Positions 9,754 to 20,015 of a DNA stretch of 64,000 nucleotides are shown here, piece by piece. The notes below the pieces were generated by a model. That model worked only from the letters and a program-made list of their open reading frames with translations. It was not told where the DNA came from and ran no database searches. Made by a program: the position numbers and the translations under genes. Source of the DNA: Candidatus Iainarchaeum sp. (lineage in GTDB: Archaea; Iainarchaeota; Iainarchaeia; Iainarchaeales; SKW153); assembly GCA_026414365.1 (NCBI GenBank), contig JAOAJD010000001.1, forward strand, positions 1-64,000, written 5' to 3'. Numbering within the stretch: position 1 is the stretch's first letter; the number at the start of each line of letters is the position of its first letter.

Positions 9754-10197
9754 TCAATCTTTAAACAAATAATCAAGCAAACTATTAAACAAAATATCTT
9801 TTTTTTCATAATATTTTTTCTTTAAACTTTTTATTTTCTTCTCTGACTCTTTTACTAAACCCTCTCTTTCTTTAACAGCATCTTTTTTTGCATTATCCAA
9901 CGCATTATCTAAACTATTCTCTAATTTTAATTTTCTCTTTTCTAAAATTTTTTTTGCTCTCTCCTTAAAATTGGATATCTCTTTGTCTTTTTTCTCAATC
10001 TCCTTTGCAACCCTATCTTCTTGTTTTTTTTCAAATTCATACAACTCTTTTAGTTGTATTTCAACAGATTTATCTTTAAACTTACTTATTCCACTCTTAG
10101 TACCTTCTCTCTTGCTCCCACTCTCTAAACTATCTTCGCAACTTTCTCTTACTTTTCTCATATCAAAGATTAGAAGCAAAAAATTATTAAGTTCCAA
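9754..10197 (-). CDS. A-type ATP synthase subunit H-like coiled-coil protein
   Basis: A 147-aa Lys/Glu-rich protein at the head of the ATPase operon, where the peripheral-stalk subunit H (or G) normally lies. Residues from about 45 onward are almost entirely predicted coiled coil and the end (LFNSLLDYLFKD) would form a short terminal helix. The annotated start is TTG at 10197; an ATG at 10161 (MRKVRESCEDS) is an equally reasonable choice and gives a length nearer the family norm. The assignment depends mainly on position and coiled-coil character. Confidence 0.75.
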   Translation of the reverse strand: MELNNFLLLIFDMRKVRESCEDSLESGSKREGTKSGISKFKDKSVEIQLKELYEFEKKQEDRVAKEIEKKDKEISNFKERAKKILEKRKLKLENSLDNALDNAKKDAVKEREGLVKESEKKIKSLKKKYYEKKDILFNSLLDYLFKD

Positions 10198-10230
10198 TCT
10201 TACTATAGTAGGGCTTCAATCAATTGGAAG

Positions 10231-10243
10231 TTCTATAAAATAA
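10231..10243 (-). promoter_or_regulatory. Candidate TATA element of the ATPase operon
   Basis: On the minus strand the A/T element TTATTTTATAGAA lies about 35-45 bases upstream of the first ATPase codon, at the right distance for transcription starting just before the TTG at 10197. The rest of the 10198-10509 spacer holds no gene that I can support. The element is judged by position and composition only. Confidence 0.35.
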
Positions 10244-10509
10244 GCAAAAATTTCGATAGATTTCAACAATTCGAAAAGTATAGCAAAAGTGAAAAAGTCT
10301 TCATTTAGAAAGTTTCTTCAAAGAGAAAAAAATAGTAAAAACAAAAAAAATCTAAAAATTTTAATAAAATTTCCAAAAAAATGAGAAACATCAATTATAA
10401 TTTTCTAATGTTCTAATATAACTATAAACACAATAAAACTCAGTCAATTATGCAAATAAATAAAAAATTGTTAATCGAAAAAGTAAAATTAAATAAAAAT
10501 AATCTAAAA

Positions 10510-11313
10510 CTAAAGTTTTATTTTTTGACCCGCAACAGTAAAAAAACTTAAACCATCGAACATCCAAGAGATCTGACTAGTAATTAAAGAAAATCTGTCT
10601 AACGATTTAACCTCTGGTTTAGAAGAGTAAAATTTGACATTATTTTTACCAAACCAATCCAAAACCTCTTCAAAAGAAACACTATGTTCTAAAGGATTAC
10701 AATATTTGTCAGCAAACCAAATTCTTTTTTCTTTGGTTAAAGGTCTGTTTTTATAGAAAAGTTTATTCGCCAAATTAATCCTTCTCTCAATATCTTTACC
10801 AACAAAAATATCAAGAATCATTCTTCTAATAACAACTGGAAATCTTGAATATTTATTATAAAGCCCAACTACAATAAAGCCGTTAGGCTTAACCAACTCA
10901 ACTAATTTCTCAAATGCTTTCTCAGGATTGTTGCAATGATGTAAAACACCAACACTAAAAACGTAATCAAAACTTTCTTTTTCAAAAGAATTATTCATTA
11001 TATCCATTTTTAAAAACTCAACATTTCTCAAATTAAACCGCTTAGCTAAACTTTTTGCTCTCTTAATTGAATTTTCGCTAATATCAATACCAATAACTTT
11101 TGCTTTACTCAAACCAAAACCACAACTAAACTCGCCAGTCCCGCAACCAGCCTCCAGTATTTTTTCATTCTCATTGAATTCATCTGGCCTTTTACCAACA
11201 AGTTTGGTTAACCAAAGTGCATTTCTATATAATTTTACTTTTGAATTAATTATCTTAGAAGGATAAGGGAAGTTTTCGTAAAAATTTTTTATCTCATCGT
11301 TCATAGTTAACAT
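10510..11313 (-). CDS. Class I SAM-dependent methyltransferase
   Basis: A 267-aa protein with the Rossmann methyltransferase motifs in order: motif I ILEAGCGTGEFS (about 50-61), the acidic ribose-binding residue after beta-2 in VIGIDISENSIKRA, motif II-like LKMDIMNNSF and the post-motif DYVFSVGVLHHCNNP. The C-terminal third (roughly 165-267) is a helical extension typical of small-molecule or lipid/quinone-type methyltransferases, but the substrate cannot be read. The N-terminal FYENFPYPS matches a subgroup often acting on sugars or polyketides. A TATA-like TTTTTTATAG lies about 20 bases before ATG 11313, suggesting leaderless transcription. Confidence 0.85.
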   Translation of the reverse strand: MLTMNDEIKNFYENFPYPSKIINSKVKLYRNALWLTKLVGKRPDEFNENEKILEAGCGTGEFSCGFGLSKAKVIGIDISENSIKRAKSLAKRFNLRNVEFLKMDIMNNSFEKESFDYVFSVGVLHHCNNPEKAFEKLVELVKPNGFIVVGLYNKYSRFPVVIRRMILDIFVGKDIERRINLANKLFYKNRPLTKEKRIWFADKYCNPLEHSVSFEEVLDWFGKNNVKFYSSKPEVKSLDRFSLITSQISWMFDGLSFFTVAGQKIKL

Positions 11314-11382
11314 TCTTGAAAAATGGACTATAAAAAATATTGAACAAAAAAGAAATATAAGATTAATAGAGAGATTATATTT
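11314..11382. promoter_or_regulatory. Divergent promoter, methyltransferase / argS
   Basis: The 69-base gap separates two divergent starts. Toward argS, AAATATAAG lies about 30 bases before the ATG; toward the methyltransferase, TTTTTTATAG lies about 20 bases before its ATG. Neither gene has a convincing ribosome binding motif, so both are probably transcribed leaderless. Confidence 0.4.
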
Positions 11383-13104
11383 ATGGACAACTACAAAAAA
11401 AATATTGCAGAAGAGATTGCAAGAGTATTAGATAAGAATAAAAATGAGGTTGAAAAAACAATTGAAATACCACCATCAAAAGACTTGGGTGACTATGCAT
11501 TTCCTTGCTTTCATATAGCAAAAGAATTAAAGAAAAATCCAAATGAAATAGCAAGACAAATTTCTGAAAAAATTAAAAAACCTGAATTTGTTAGAGATAT
11601 TAAAGTCGTAGGACCTTACGTTAACTTTTTCTTAGATGAATCAGAATTCGCAAAAGCAGTAATAGTTAGAGTGCTAACTGAAGGAAAAAACTACGGAAAA
11701 TCAAAAATATTGCATGGAAAAACAATAATGGTTGAATACTCTGCTCCAAATACAAACAAGCCTTTGCACGTAGGACACCTAAGAAATGATTCTATAGGAA
11801 TGGCTATTTCTAATATCTTATGCTTTTGCGGAGCTAAAGTAATAAAGGCTAACTTATATTCAGACAGAGGAGCTCACATATGCAAGAGTATGATTGGTTA
11901 TCTAAAATATGGAAACAACAAAACACCTGAAGATGAGAATATAAAAGGAGACCATTTTGTAGGAAAATTTTACGTACTATTCTCTAAAGACCTAGAACAA
12001 AACCCAGAATTAGAAAAAGAAGCAATTGAAATGCTCAAAAAATGGGAAAATAAAGACAAAGAAGTTAGAGAGTTATGGGAAAAAATGAATTCGTGGGTAA
12101 TTAAAGGATTTGAAGAAACATATAAAAAATTTGGTTCTAAATTTGATGTTGTATTTAAGGAAAGTGATTTTTACGACAAAGCTGGTAGTTTAATAGAAGA
12201 AGGGCTAAAGAAAAAAATATTCAAAGAAACTGATGTTGGAATTGTCGCATTATTAGAACAATATGGACTACCAAACAAAGTTCTACTGAGAAAGGATGGA
12301 ACTTCAATATATATAACTACCGATTTATCTTTAACAAAGTATAAGTTCGATAAATACAAATTGGATGAAGCAATCTGGGTCGTTGGATCGGAACAAAAAC
12401 TTTATTTTCAACAGTTGTTTAAAATATTTGAATTGTTGAATTATGAATTTGCAAAGAAATGCAAGCACCTTAGTTATGAAATGATTTACCTACCAGAAGG
12501 AAGATTAAAAAGTAGGGAAGGAAAAGTAGTAGATGCAGATGAATTAATTGAGAGTGCAGAAGAAAAAGCATTAGAAGAAATAAAAAAGAGATATCAAAAC
12601 ATTACTAAAGAACACTTAGAAAGAAAAAGAGCAATAGGTTTGGCAGCAATAAAGTTTTTTATGCTTAAAGTTGATCCGAACAAGCCAATATTCTTTGACA
12701 TAAACAAAGCTATAGAATTTGAAGGTGAAACTGGGCCTTATGTTCAATACACATATGCCAGAGCAAAAAGTATAATAAGAAAATCAGGTTTAGAAAAAGA
12801 ACTTAAAAATATTTTTAAATCTGCTGACTTTTCATCTTTAGATTCGATAGAAGAAAAAGAAATTATAAGCTTAATAAATGAATTCCAACAAGTTGTAGAA
12901 GAATCTGCAAAAAGTTTGGCTCCTGATAAAGTATGCCAATATTTATTAAAACTTAGTGAAAAGTTTAACAAATTCTATCATTCTTGTAAGATAATACAAT
13001 CAGATAAAGTGGACTTAGAAAAACTATTATTGGTTTATGCTGTTTCTCAAACTATTAAAAACGGGTTAGAATTATTAAATATCGAAACATTAGAAGAAAT
13101 GTAA
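11383..13104 (+). CDS. argS: Arginyl-tRNA synthetase
   Basis: This class I synthetase charges tRNA-Arg, and a cognate tRNA-Arg(TCT) lies 10 kb upstream. The 573-aa protein has the N-terminal tRNA D-loop binding domain (about 1-100, with GDYAFPCFHIAKELK), the ATP motif HVGH at 129-132 within SAPNTNKPLHVGHLRN, the catalytic fold with LRKDGTSIYITTDL, and the C-terminal alpha-helical anticodon domain with FEGETGPYVQYTYAR. As is usual for ArgRS, a canonical KMSKS is not obvious. Length is normal for a compact archaeal enzyme. Confidence 0.96.
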   Translation: MDNYKKNIAEEIARVLDKNKNEVEKTIEIPPSKDLGDYAFPCFHIAKELKKNPNEIARQISEKIKKPEFVRDIKVVGPYVNFFLDESEFAKAVIVRVLTEGKNYGKSKILHGKTIMVEYSAPNTNKPLHVGHLRNDSIGMAISNILCFCGAKVIKANLYSDRGAHICKSMIGYLKYGNNKTPEDENIKGDHFVGKFYVLFSKDLEQNPELEKEAIEMLKKWENKDKEVRELWEKMNSWVIKGFEETYKKFGSKFDVVFKESDFYDKAGSLIEEGLKKKIFKETDVGIVALLEQYGLPNKVLLRKDGTSIYITTDLSLTKYKFDKYKLDEAIWVVGSEQKLYFQQLFKIFELLNYEFAKKCKHLSYEMIYLPEGRLKSREGKVVDADELIESAEEKALEEIKKRYQNITKEHLERKRAIGLAAIKFFMLKVDPNKPIFFDINKAIEFEGETGPYVQYTYARAKSIIRKSGLEKELKNIFKSADFSSLDSIEEKEIISLINEFQQVVEESAKSLAPDKVCQYLLKLSEKFNKFYHSCKIIQSDKVDLEKLLLVYAVSQTIKNGLELLNIETLEEM

Positions 13105-13144
13105 TTAATTATCTTGGTGAAATTTAGGATTTTTCAAAAATTAA

Positions 13145-15883
13145 CTACTCCATATAGATAGCTGGTTTCATTGGCAAAGCATTCTTTGCTTTCGAAGTAG
13201 GATCATAAGAAGGATTCATTTCCTTTTCAACTAAAATCTCACAACCAAATTGTTTTTCTAGTATTTTTTTGAAGGATGTTAAGAATTTATATTCATCAAA
13301 GAACTCTAATTTTTCATATTCTCCAATTTTTGGAACAACTTTCTTAGCAAAGTTTATCAAATACTCAGACTTATCTTTTAAAGAAGTCTCTTGCGTTAAT
13401 GCTTTCATTGCCAAACCAAAATCAGGTTTCATGCGTGTAGCTTTTTTAATAACCATTATTGCATCCCATTTCCATTTGTCAGCAACGTATATAACTATTC
13501 TCTTTGGCTTATCTATTTTTGCTAAATCTTTTATGTGCGAAATATCTTCCCTTATTGTTTGTAATAAAACTTCTACGCCTTCTAGAGAAATATTGATCAG
13601 TTTCTCATCAACTTCCGGCCATTTTTGTTTTGAAATTAAACTCTTTTTATCAAACTTATACCATAACTCTTCGCATACGTGAGGAGCAAATGGAGCTAGC
13701 ATCAAAACAATTCTCTCTAAAGAATATTTAAAAGATTTATTAGACAAAAACTCTTCGTATCTATAAAGATCATCCACCAAAGCAATTATTTTTGCGATAG
13801 CGTAATTAAACTCATATTTCTCCATATGCTCAGTAACTTGCTTCAGAGTTGTGTTCGTTTTACTAATTACAAGCCTATCAAAATCATTGATTTTATTATT
13901 TCTATTTTCTTTTCCTTCTAAATATTTATCAGATATCTTCCAAAGCCTGATTAAAAATCTGTGAATTGAATCTACACCTTCATCAGACCACTCTAACTCT
14001 TTAGTTGGCAAAGAGGCAAAAAGTATAAACAGTCTAGCAGTATCTGGACCATATTTATCAATTATTTCTCCAGGATCAACTATATTACCCAAACTTTTCG
14101 ACATTTTAGCGCCGCCTTTAGTTACCATACCTTGCGCCAACAATCTCTTAAATGGTTCATCAAAATCAACAAATCCCAAATCTCTCAAAGCTTTACAAAA
14201 AAACCTTGCATAAAGTAAATGTAAGATAGCATGTTCTATACCTCCAATGTATTGATCAACAGTCATCCAATAAGAGACTTTTTCTTTATTAAACGGTTTG
14301 TTTTTCTCTTTAGCACTACAATATCTTAAAAAATACCAAGAGGAGTCAACGAAAGTATCCATAGTATCTGTTTCCCTTTTTGCATTACTACCACATATAG
14401 GACAAATAGTATTAACAAACTCTTCAACAGTTTCTAAAGGGTTTCCTACTCCTGTGAACTTTGCTTTTTTAGGCGATGGTAACAATACAGGTAGATCTTT
14501 TTCTGGAACTTTAACTACACCACATTTGGGGCAATAAATTATTGGGATTGGAGTACCCCAAAACCTTTGTCTTGAAATAAGCCAATCTCTTATTTTATAA
14601 TTAATTTTCCTTCTTCCAATACCCATTGAAATTAACTTATCTGTTATAGCTTTTATTGCTTCAGTTGATTTCATTCCACTAAATTCAGCAGAATCTGACA
14701 AAATACCTTCTCCTTCATATGCTTCTGTCATTTCTTCAGCAACTAATCTTTTACCTTCTGGGTGTATAACTGGAATTATTCTTAAGTCATATTTCTTTGC
14801 GAAATCAAAATCTCTTTGATCATGAGCAGGAACACATTGCACGATACCTGTCCCATAGTGCATTAAAACGAAATCTGCGGCGAATATAGGAATTGGTTCG
14901 TTAGTTAAAGGATGAATTGCATATTTCTCTAAAAAGAAGCCTTTTTTATCCTTTTTCTCAGAAGTTCTCTCAATTTCTGTTTCATACTTAACTTCATTTA
15001 GAAATCTTTCATAATCTTTCTCTAAAGGCGTTCCTTTAACCCACTCTAATGCTTTTGGGTGTTCAGGGGCTATAACAATAAAAGTTATTCCAAACAAAGT
15101 ATCTGGCCTTGTTGTAAAAGTTGTTATCGTTTCATTTGAATCTTTTATTTTAAAAGTTACTTCGACACCTTCACTTCTCCCAATCCAATTTTTTTGCATT
15201 ACTTTTACGCTTTCTGGCCAATCCTCTAATTTATCAATAAAATCTAAAAGTTCATCAGCATATGCAGTTATTCTAAAAAACCATTGTTCTAGGTCTCTTT
15301 GCTCAACTTTGCTTCCGCACCTCCAACAACCACCTCTCGCTTGTTCATTTGCCAAAACAGTATTGCATTTAGGACACCAATTAACAGGAGCCTTTTTCTT
15401 GTAAACTAAACCTTTATCATAGAACTTCAAAAAGAAGTATTGATTCCATTTATAATATTCCTTATCGCAAGTTATAACTTCTCTATCCCAATCATAACTA
15501 AAACCAAGTTCTTTTTGTTGTTGTTTCATTTCCTTTATTCTTGCATAAGTCCATTCTGAAGGATCTGCATTGTTTTTAACAGCTGCGTTTTCTGCAGGCA
15601 AACCAAAAGCATCATATCCCATGGGATAAAGTACATTATAACCTTGCATTCTCCTATATCTTGCTAAAGCGTCACCTATAGAATAATTTCTTACATGGCC
15701 CATATGTAGTTTCCCACTAGGATATGGGAACATCTCCAAAACATAATACTTTGGCTTCTTAGACTTTTCACTAACTTTGAATATTCCCTTTTCTTCCCAT
15801 ACCTTCTGCCATTTTAGAGCTATGGCCTTAAAATCAACGTTTAAACTCTTTTGCTCAGGTTCTATCTTTTTTGTTTGTTCCAT
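13145..15883 (-). CDS. leuS: Leucyl-tRNA synthetase, bacterial-type core with archaeal-type C-terminus
   Basis: This class I synthetase (912 aa) charges tRNA-Leu. The catalytic part reads like bacterial Leu[22 protein letters not shown] with HMGH at 60-63, [13 protein letters not shown], zinc-ribbon cysteines (NWCPKCN...GGCWRCG), [11 protein letters not shown] before the editing domain, the editing motif [12 protein letters not shown] and KMSKSLGN. The last 130 residues instead resemble the archaeal/eukaryotic tail: [28 protein letters not shown] and the terminal MKPAIYME. It is convergent with argS, 40 bases away. The mosaic is my reading by recalled family motifs; a domain-wise phylogeny would confirm it. 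Confidence 0.95.
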   Translation of the reverse strand: MEQTKKIEPEQKSLNVDFKAIALKWQKVWEEKGIFKVSEKSKKPKYYVLEMFPYPSGKLHMGHVRNYSIGDALARYRRMQGYNVLYPMGYDAFGLPAENAAVKNNADPSEWTYARIKEMKQQQKELGFSYDWDREVITCDKEYYKWNQYFFLKFYDKGLVYKKKAPVNWCPKCNTVLANEQARGGCWRCGSKVEQRDLEQWFFRITAYADELLDFIDKLEDWPESVKVMQKNWIGRSEGVEVTFKIKDSNETITTFTTRPDTLFGITFIVIAPEHPKALEWVKGTPLEKDYERFLNEVKYETEIERTSEKKDKKGFFLEKYAIHPLTNEPIPIFAADFVLMHYGTGIVQCVPAHDQRDFDFAKKYDLRIIPVIHPEGKRLVAEEMTEAYEGEGILSDSAEFSGMKSTEAIKAITDKLISMGIGRRKINYKIRDWLISRQRFWGTPIPIIYCPKCGVVKVPEKDLPVLLPSPKKAKFTGVGNPLETVEEFVNTICPICGSNAKRETDTMDTFVDSSWYFLRYCSAKEKNKPFNKEKVSYWMTVDQYIGGIEHAILHLLYARFFCKALRDLGFVDFDEPFKRLLAQGMVTKGGAKMSKSLGNIVDPGEIIDKYGPDTARLFILFASLPTKELEWSDEGVDSIHRFLIRLWKISDKYLEGKENRNNKINDFDRLVISKTNTTLKQVTEHMEKYEFNYAIAKIIALVDDLYRYEEFLSNKSFKYSLERIVLMLAPFAPHVCEELWYKFDKKSLISKQKWPEVDEKLINISLEGVEVLLQTIREDISHIKDLAKIDKPKRIVIYVADKWKWDAIMVIKKATRMKPDFGLAMKALTQETSLKDKSEYLINFAKKVVPKIGEYEKLEFFDEYKFLTSFKKILEKQFGCEILVEKEMNPSYDPTSKAKNALPMKPAIYME

Positions 15884-15920
15884 AAAATAAAAATTAACAA
15901 AATTAGGTTTTTAAATAAAT

Positions 15921-16820
15921 TCAAGATTCAAAAATATCGCAAATTGCCATTAATTTTTTGAAGTTGCCTTGATTTTCAACATGATTCTTTATTTCGTTCT
16001 CTTTAAAACCTAGCCTCTTAGCTATAATTATTGAAAATATATCCGGGAAATAAATATGTGCTTCTCCACCAAGATCTTTCATCTCTAATATACTCAAAAA
16101 AGGGTCTTTTACCTTTTTAGCAAACTCTCTCCAAATATAAAACATACCATTTACAGTCAGTCTCTCTTTATCAAAAACTTTCCAAGCTGGCAACAAGATG
16201 TTTGAATCTTTTGAATCTATTCTAGAAACACTTTTTTTACTCAATGAGAAAACAAAACAATGCTTGTAAAACTCATCAGACATATAGTTAAATCTGAGAG
16301 CGGCTCTATCATAAAAGACAAAATTAGAATTTTTAATTTTTTTTAAAATCGTTGAATACATCTTTTTTTGACTATCAAACCTTGTCTCATTTTTCAAACT
16401 TTCAAGTACTTTAACTGTATTACCAAAAAAATTGCTCAGTTGAATTTTTTTTTCTTCTGTGAGAACATTTAAAATTGTACTATATTTAAGAAAAACGTGA
16501 AACACTATAACTACTAAAATAGATAAAACAACACAAATAACTATCCAACCCACAATATAAACAAAACCGATATTATTATCTTCAAAATAATTGTAATCAT
16601 TACCTTTAGTTAAAGAACTATATATAAATGCAATCCCGCTAAAGAATCCTAGCTCTCTTTTTTTTTCACAATCTTCAAAATTAACTACTCCTTGAGTCTT
16701 ACAAATATACAACTCATAAAAAAAAGGAGCCTGCATAAAGAGAAGGAAAAACACAAACGAGATTAGAAAAATTACTAAGTAATAGAATTGAAAATCATCA
16801 CTTTTTATTCTGTCTATCAT
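15921..16820 (-). CDS. Two-span membrane protein of unknown function
   Basis: I do not recognise this 299-aa protein. Two hydrophobic helices are clear, at about residues 13-33 and 87-112, separated by an extracellular-looking loop with three cysteines (CKTQGV, and DCEKK). The remaining 190 residues are soluble, Lys-rich and predicted helical, with a C-terminal part rich in Phe and Lys. The helix placement suggests a membrane-anchored cytoplasmic domain. It follows leuS upstream by 37 bases on the same strand and may share its transcript. Confidence 0.65.
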   Translation of the reverse strand: MIDRIKSDDFQFYYLVIFLISFVFFLLFMQAPFFYELYICKTQGVVNFEDCEKKRELGFFSGIAFIYSSLTKGNDYNYFEDNNIGFVYIVGWIVICVVLSILVVIVFHVFLKYSTILNVLTEEKKIQLSNFFGNTVKVLESLKNETRFDSQKKMYSTILKKIKNSNFVFYDRAALRFNYMSDEFYKHCFVFSLSKKSVSRIDSKDSNILLPAWKVFDKERLTVNGMFYIWREFAKKVKDPFLSILEMKDLGGEAHIYFPDIFSIIIAKRLGFKENEIKNHVENQGNFKKLMAICDIFES

Positions 16821-16904
16821 AAAAATTAAAATAAGGGAGAAAAAATATATAATTGTTCCTTAAAAATATAAAAAGTAAAGTGGCAAGAGCATTGTGTTTG
16901 AAGG

Positions 16905-17057
16905 CTATGTGAAATATTCTTGCTGACATTTCTCTGAACAGAATCTTCTTGCATAAACATTATTTGTTGGTCCTGTTATCTCCTTGCCACAATTTACACA
17001 TTTATAACTAACTTTGTTCTTTTCAGATGTTCCTAACTTCTTGATTGAAAGATTCAT
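16905..17057 (-). CDS. 50-aa zinc-binding protein (TRASH/FCS-like)
   Basis: This short gene encodes a 50-aa protein with two cysteine pairs, CVNCGKE (20-23) and FCSEKC (40-44), in the C-x2-C ... C-x3-C arrangement of TRASH or FCS-type zinc fingers, which commonly bind metal or nucleic acid. The start ATG 17057 is preceded by GAGGGAT about eight bases away. It lies 11 bases after the acidic-protein gene at 17069-17224 and is probably co-transcribed with it. The function is not known. Confidence 0.7.
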   Translation of the reverse strand: MNLSIKKLGTSEKNKVSYKCVNCGKEITGPTNNVYARRFCSEKCQQEYFT

Positions 17058-17068
17058 AAGCAAATCCC

Positions 17069-17224
17069 TCAATCCTCATTGTTTTCTTCTAAGTCTTCCC
17101 AATCCTCGTCATCAAAACCTTCGATATCTTCTTCGGGTTCTTCTTCAACAACCTTCTTAACATTTTTCTTTTCCTCTTTCTTTGGAGGAGCTTTTTTTGG
17201 TTCTTTATAACATGATCCTGGCAT
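17069..17224 (-). CDS. 51-aa charge-segregated small protein
   Basis: A clear ribosome binding site GAGGTGAT sits six bases before ATG 17224. The 51-aa product has a basic Pro/Lys first half (KEPKKAPPKKEEKK) and an extremely acidic second half (EEEPEEDIEGFDDEDWEDLEE). The binding site and strong charge bias argue that it is a real gene. Such tails often mediate protein-protein or nucleic-acid-mimic contacts, but no family is recognised. It leads a two-gene unit with the zinc-binding protein downstream. Confidence 0.65.
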   Translation of the reverse strand: MPGSCYKEPKKAPPKKEEKKNVKKVVEEEPEEDIEGFDDEDWEDLEENNED

Positions 17225-17392
17225 AATATCACCTCAATATTAGAGCATTATGTTAAAAATTAATAAACTATTTTTAAAACTATTGAACAAACATAACTTT
17301 TAAATATTGATAAAAGTATTTAATATGCCTTAATATGCCTTTTCTAATTAAATAATAAAAAAATATAAAAATACACACAACCACAATTTGAC

Positions 17393-19936
17393 TTAACAAA
17401 CAAGATTTTTCTTTTTAATTTCTTCTAAGTCAGATAAGAATTTTTTAATAGTGTTTACTAAATAATGAGGTTGAGTTTGGAGTATTTTCGCAGTATATTC
17501 AACCAATTCTTCATCACTTAGATCTATTTTTTGTCTAACCGTTAGTTCAAAATCTGCAAAATTAGGCTTTTTTCCTTTTTTTATTTCTTTTCTAACCTTT
17601 TTCCATTTATTAAAAAGCTCTTCAGCTCTTTTTGGAACTTCTTTTTTATCAACTCCTAAAAGATCTGCTGCTTCTTCAATAATAGAATACTTACTTTCTA
17701 ACATTTTCCTTGCAGCTTTACCAGCAACAAAATTGATTCTTATAACCCCATCTTGAACTTTGTTTACACTAATTATTTTAATTCCTTCGATTTCTGCTGT
17801 ACTATTTACGTGAGTACCACCACACGCTTCTACATCATCACCTATTTTCACAATTCTTATATTTCTCCCAGGAACAGCACCTCCTTGGTATATTCTTGTA
17901 CCATACAAATCCTCTGCTGTTTCTCTAGGTAAAACTTCTTTATAAACAGTTAGATTTTCTTTAATTATTTCATTACACACATTTTCAATTATTTTTATAT
18001 CCTTTTCTGGAGGAATCTCATAGTGAGTTATGTCTAACCTAGCTTTCTCTAGTGTTTTTGCAGCTCCTGCTTGATAAACATGAGGTCCTAAAACTTTTCT
18101 TGCACTAAGATTTATTAGATGGGCAGCGCTGTGGTGTTGTGTTAACTGTTTTCTTCTTTCAAAATCCACTTTCCCAAAAACAATGTCTCCTACTTTAAAT
18201 TTAGAAGGATCTTTAACCTTATGCAATATTACATCATCTTGTTTAATAACTTCCAAAACATCAACATCATTTAACTTACCAATATCATGTAATTGACCTC
18301 CTGATGTTGGATAAAAAGCACTTTTATCTAAAACAACAAAACAACCTTGAACTGACAAAACAGTAGCCTCAAATTCTAAAAACTTCCAGTCAAAATAATA
18401 AAGTATTTTAGTCGGTGATAAATTTTTTATATCTAATAAAACCTCTTTTTTAGTTGAGGTTTGTTGTTGATTCAAAGAATGTCTTTCGGCTACCAACGCA
18501 TAAAAATTATCTGGAATTTTAAAAGACTTTCCTAATTTTTTTGCCTCTTCTAAAACGTGCTCTGGCTCAATACCATGACTATCATACAACTCAACTAACT
18601 TTTCATTGTCAATATCTCTACACAAACAACTTTCAATAATAGCCTTACTTCTCTTTCTGTTATCTAAAAACTTCTTATACTCATTTTCAACTATTTTACT
18701 CGAATTTTCTAAATACTCGGTTAATTCTGGATACATTGGTTTAAGAAAATGTGCATGAAGCTCAAACAATTTTTCTATATTGATATCCCAACTATATTTA
18801 TCAATAAATGAAAACATTCTTCTCATGACTACTCTTAAATTATATCCACCACCAACATTACTAGGTAAAGCACCATCGTTCAGAGCAACCAAAGATGCTC
18901 TAGAATGTTCTGCAACAGCATAAATTGCTACTAACGGCAGAATTTTTTGTTTTAAAATTTCTGTATTAACACCAATCTTATTAGCAACAAAATTCCAAGC
19001 TTGTTGTATATCTTCTGCTTCATCTACATTTAAATAAGCAGCATAAGGCAAAAATTTTCTTAATAAATCATCATCGTATTCAACAGAACAAGTCTGTTTC
19101 AAATATTTCACAACTGTTGGAAAAGTAGTCTCATAACTTGTGCTTATGCCTTGTGTAAACCAAGGAATTCTTTCATGACCTTGTCCCATATCTAAAACTT
19201 TTATTGCTAATTCCTCATAACCTGTCTCAGTAGCCCTATATTGCATATAAACTTGATTTCCTATTTCACAACCACGAGAAAAAAACTCTATACATGGACC
19301 AAAAAAAGAAGCTCCTGCCCAAGCATCTTCATGTAATATAATTTCTTCTATTGGAATTCCCATTCCTTTGTTTATCCACTCAAAATATTCTTCAAAATAT
19401 AACTCCGGTCTATAATTCTTTTTTTCTTCAAAATGGAGTTGGCCAAGCATATCAAAACAAACATAATGAGAACCAGTAATACCAACATTATCCACATCAT
19501 TAAACCTTAAACTAAGTTGCGGTATTATAACTGCATTACTTTTAGGCTTAGATAGTCCATTAACAACCCATGGTTGAAAAGGATAAACAGAAGCTCCGAC
19601 CCAATAAACATCATCTCGCCATCTTGCAACTACAGGATATCTTTTGTATTCATAATAATCTTTCTTTTTAAAAAAATCTCTAAATGCATACCAACTTTCC
19701 AAATAATCAAACTTCTTTGTGGCGGGACTATTTCCTATAAAAGAATAACCGCCTACACAAGAAGAATCACCGCAAAATTCTCTCTCCTGATTAACAGACC
19801 AAAAATATTTACCACATTTCTTACATTGTTTTCTATAAAAACCCTTTTCTTTAAGAAGTTGTACTGGGTAATATTTTTCTGGATTTTTAGATGCTTCTTC
19901 CCTAAAAAAAGACTTTATTTGTTTATCAGTTAGCAT
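17393..19936 (-). CDS. alaS: Alanyl-tRNA synthetase (archaeal type)
   Basis: This class II synthetase charges tRNA-Ala; its tRNA is in the rRNA operon 4 kb away. The 847-aa protein has the archaeal N-terminal zinc-binding segment (CKKCGKYFW...FCGDSSC), class II core motifs around YRPELYFEEYFEWIN and WAGASFFGP, the editing domain zinc motif HHSAAH with the paired CGGTH, and the C-terminal domain shortened compared with bacterial enzymes. I chose ATG 19936 (MLTDKQIKSFFREE); the upstream extension to 19969 is hydrophobic and unlike the family. No ribosome binding motif is visible before it. Confidence 0.96.
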   Translation of the reverse strand: MLTDKQIKSFFREEASKNPEKYYPVQLLKEKGFYRKQCKKCGKYFWSVNQEREFCGDSSCVGGYSFIGNSPATKKFDYLESWYAFRDFFKKKDYYEYKRYPVVARWRDDVYWVGASVYPFQPWVVNGLSKPKSNAVIIPQLSLRFNDVDNVGITGSHYVCFDMLGQLHFEEKKNYRPELYFEEYFEWINKGMGIPIEEIILHEDAWAGASFFGPCIEFFSRGCEIGNQVYMQYRATETGYEELAIKVLDMGQGHERIPWFTQGISTSYETTFPTVVKYLKQTCSVEYDDDLLRKFLPYAAYLNVDEAEDIQQAWNFVANKIGVNTEILKQKILPLVAIYAVAEHSRASLVALNDGALPSNVGGGYNLRVVMRRMFSFIDKYSWDINIEKLFELHAHFLKPMYPELTEYLENSSKIVENEYKKFLDNRKRSKAIIESCLCRDIDNEKLVELYDSHGIEPEHVLEEAKKLGKSFKIPDNFYALVAERHSLNQQQTSTKKEVLLDIKNLSPTKILYYFDWKFLEFEATVLSVQGCFVVLDKSAFYPTSGGQLHDIGKLNDVDVLEVIKQDDVILHKVKDPSKFKVGDIVFGKVDFERRKQLTQHHSAAHLINLSARKVLGPHVYQAGAAKTLEKARLDITHYEIPPEKDIKIIENVCNEIIKENLTVYKEVLPRETAEDLYGTRIYQGGAVPGRNIRIVKIGDDVEACGGTHVNSTAEIEGIKIISVNKVQDGVIRINFVAGKAARKMLESKYSIIEEAADLLGVDKKEVPKRAEELFNKWKKVRKEIKKGKKPNFADFELTVRQKIDLSDEELVEYTAKILQTQPHYLVNTIKKFLSDLEEIKKKNLVC

Positions 19937-20015
19937 TAAAATAATGAAGAAGGGAAATCTTTTAATCATAAATGTTGAAATTAATCTCTTTAAAATAAAA
20001 GTATATTATTAAAAT

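Noticed and set aside
17321-17341. Short tandem TTAATATGCC copies as a CRISPR-like or mobile signal
   Set aside because: Only two copies with no spacers; at most a small operator-like repeat.
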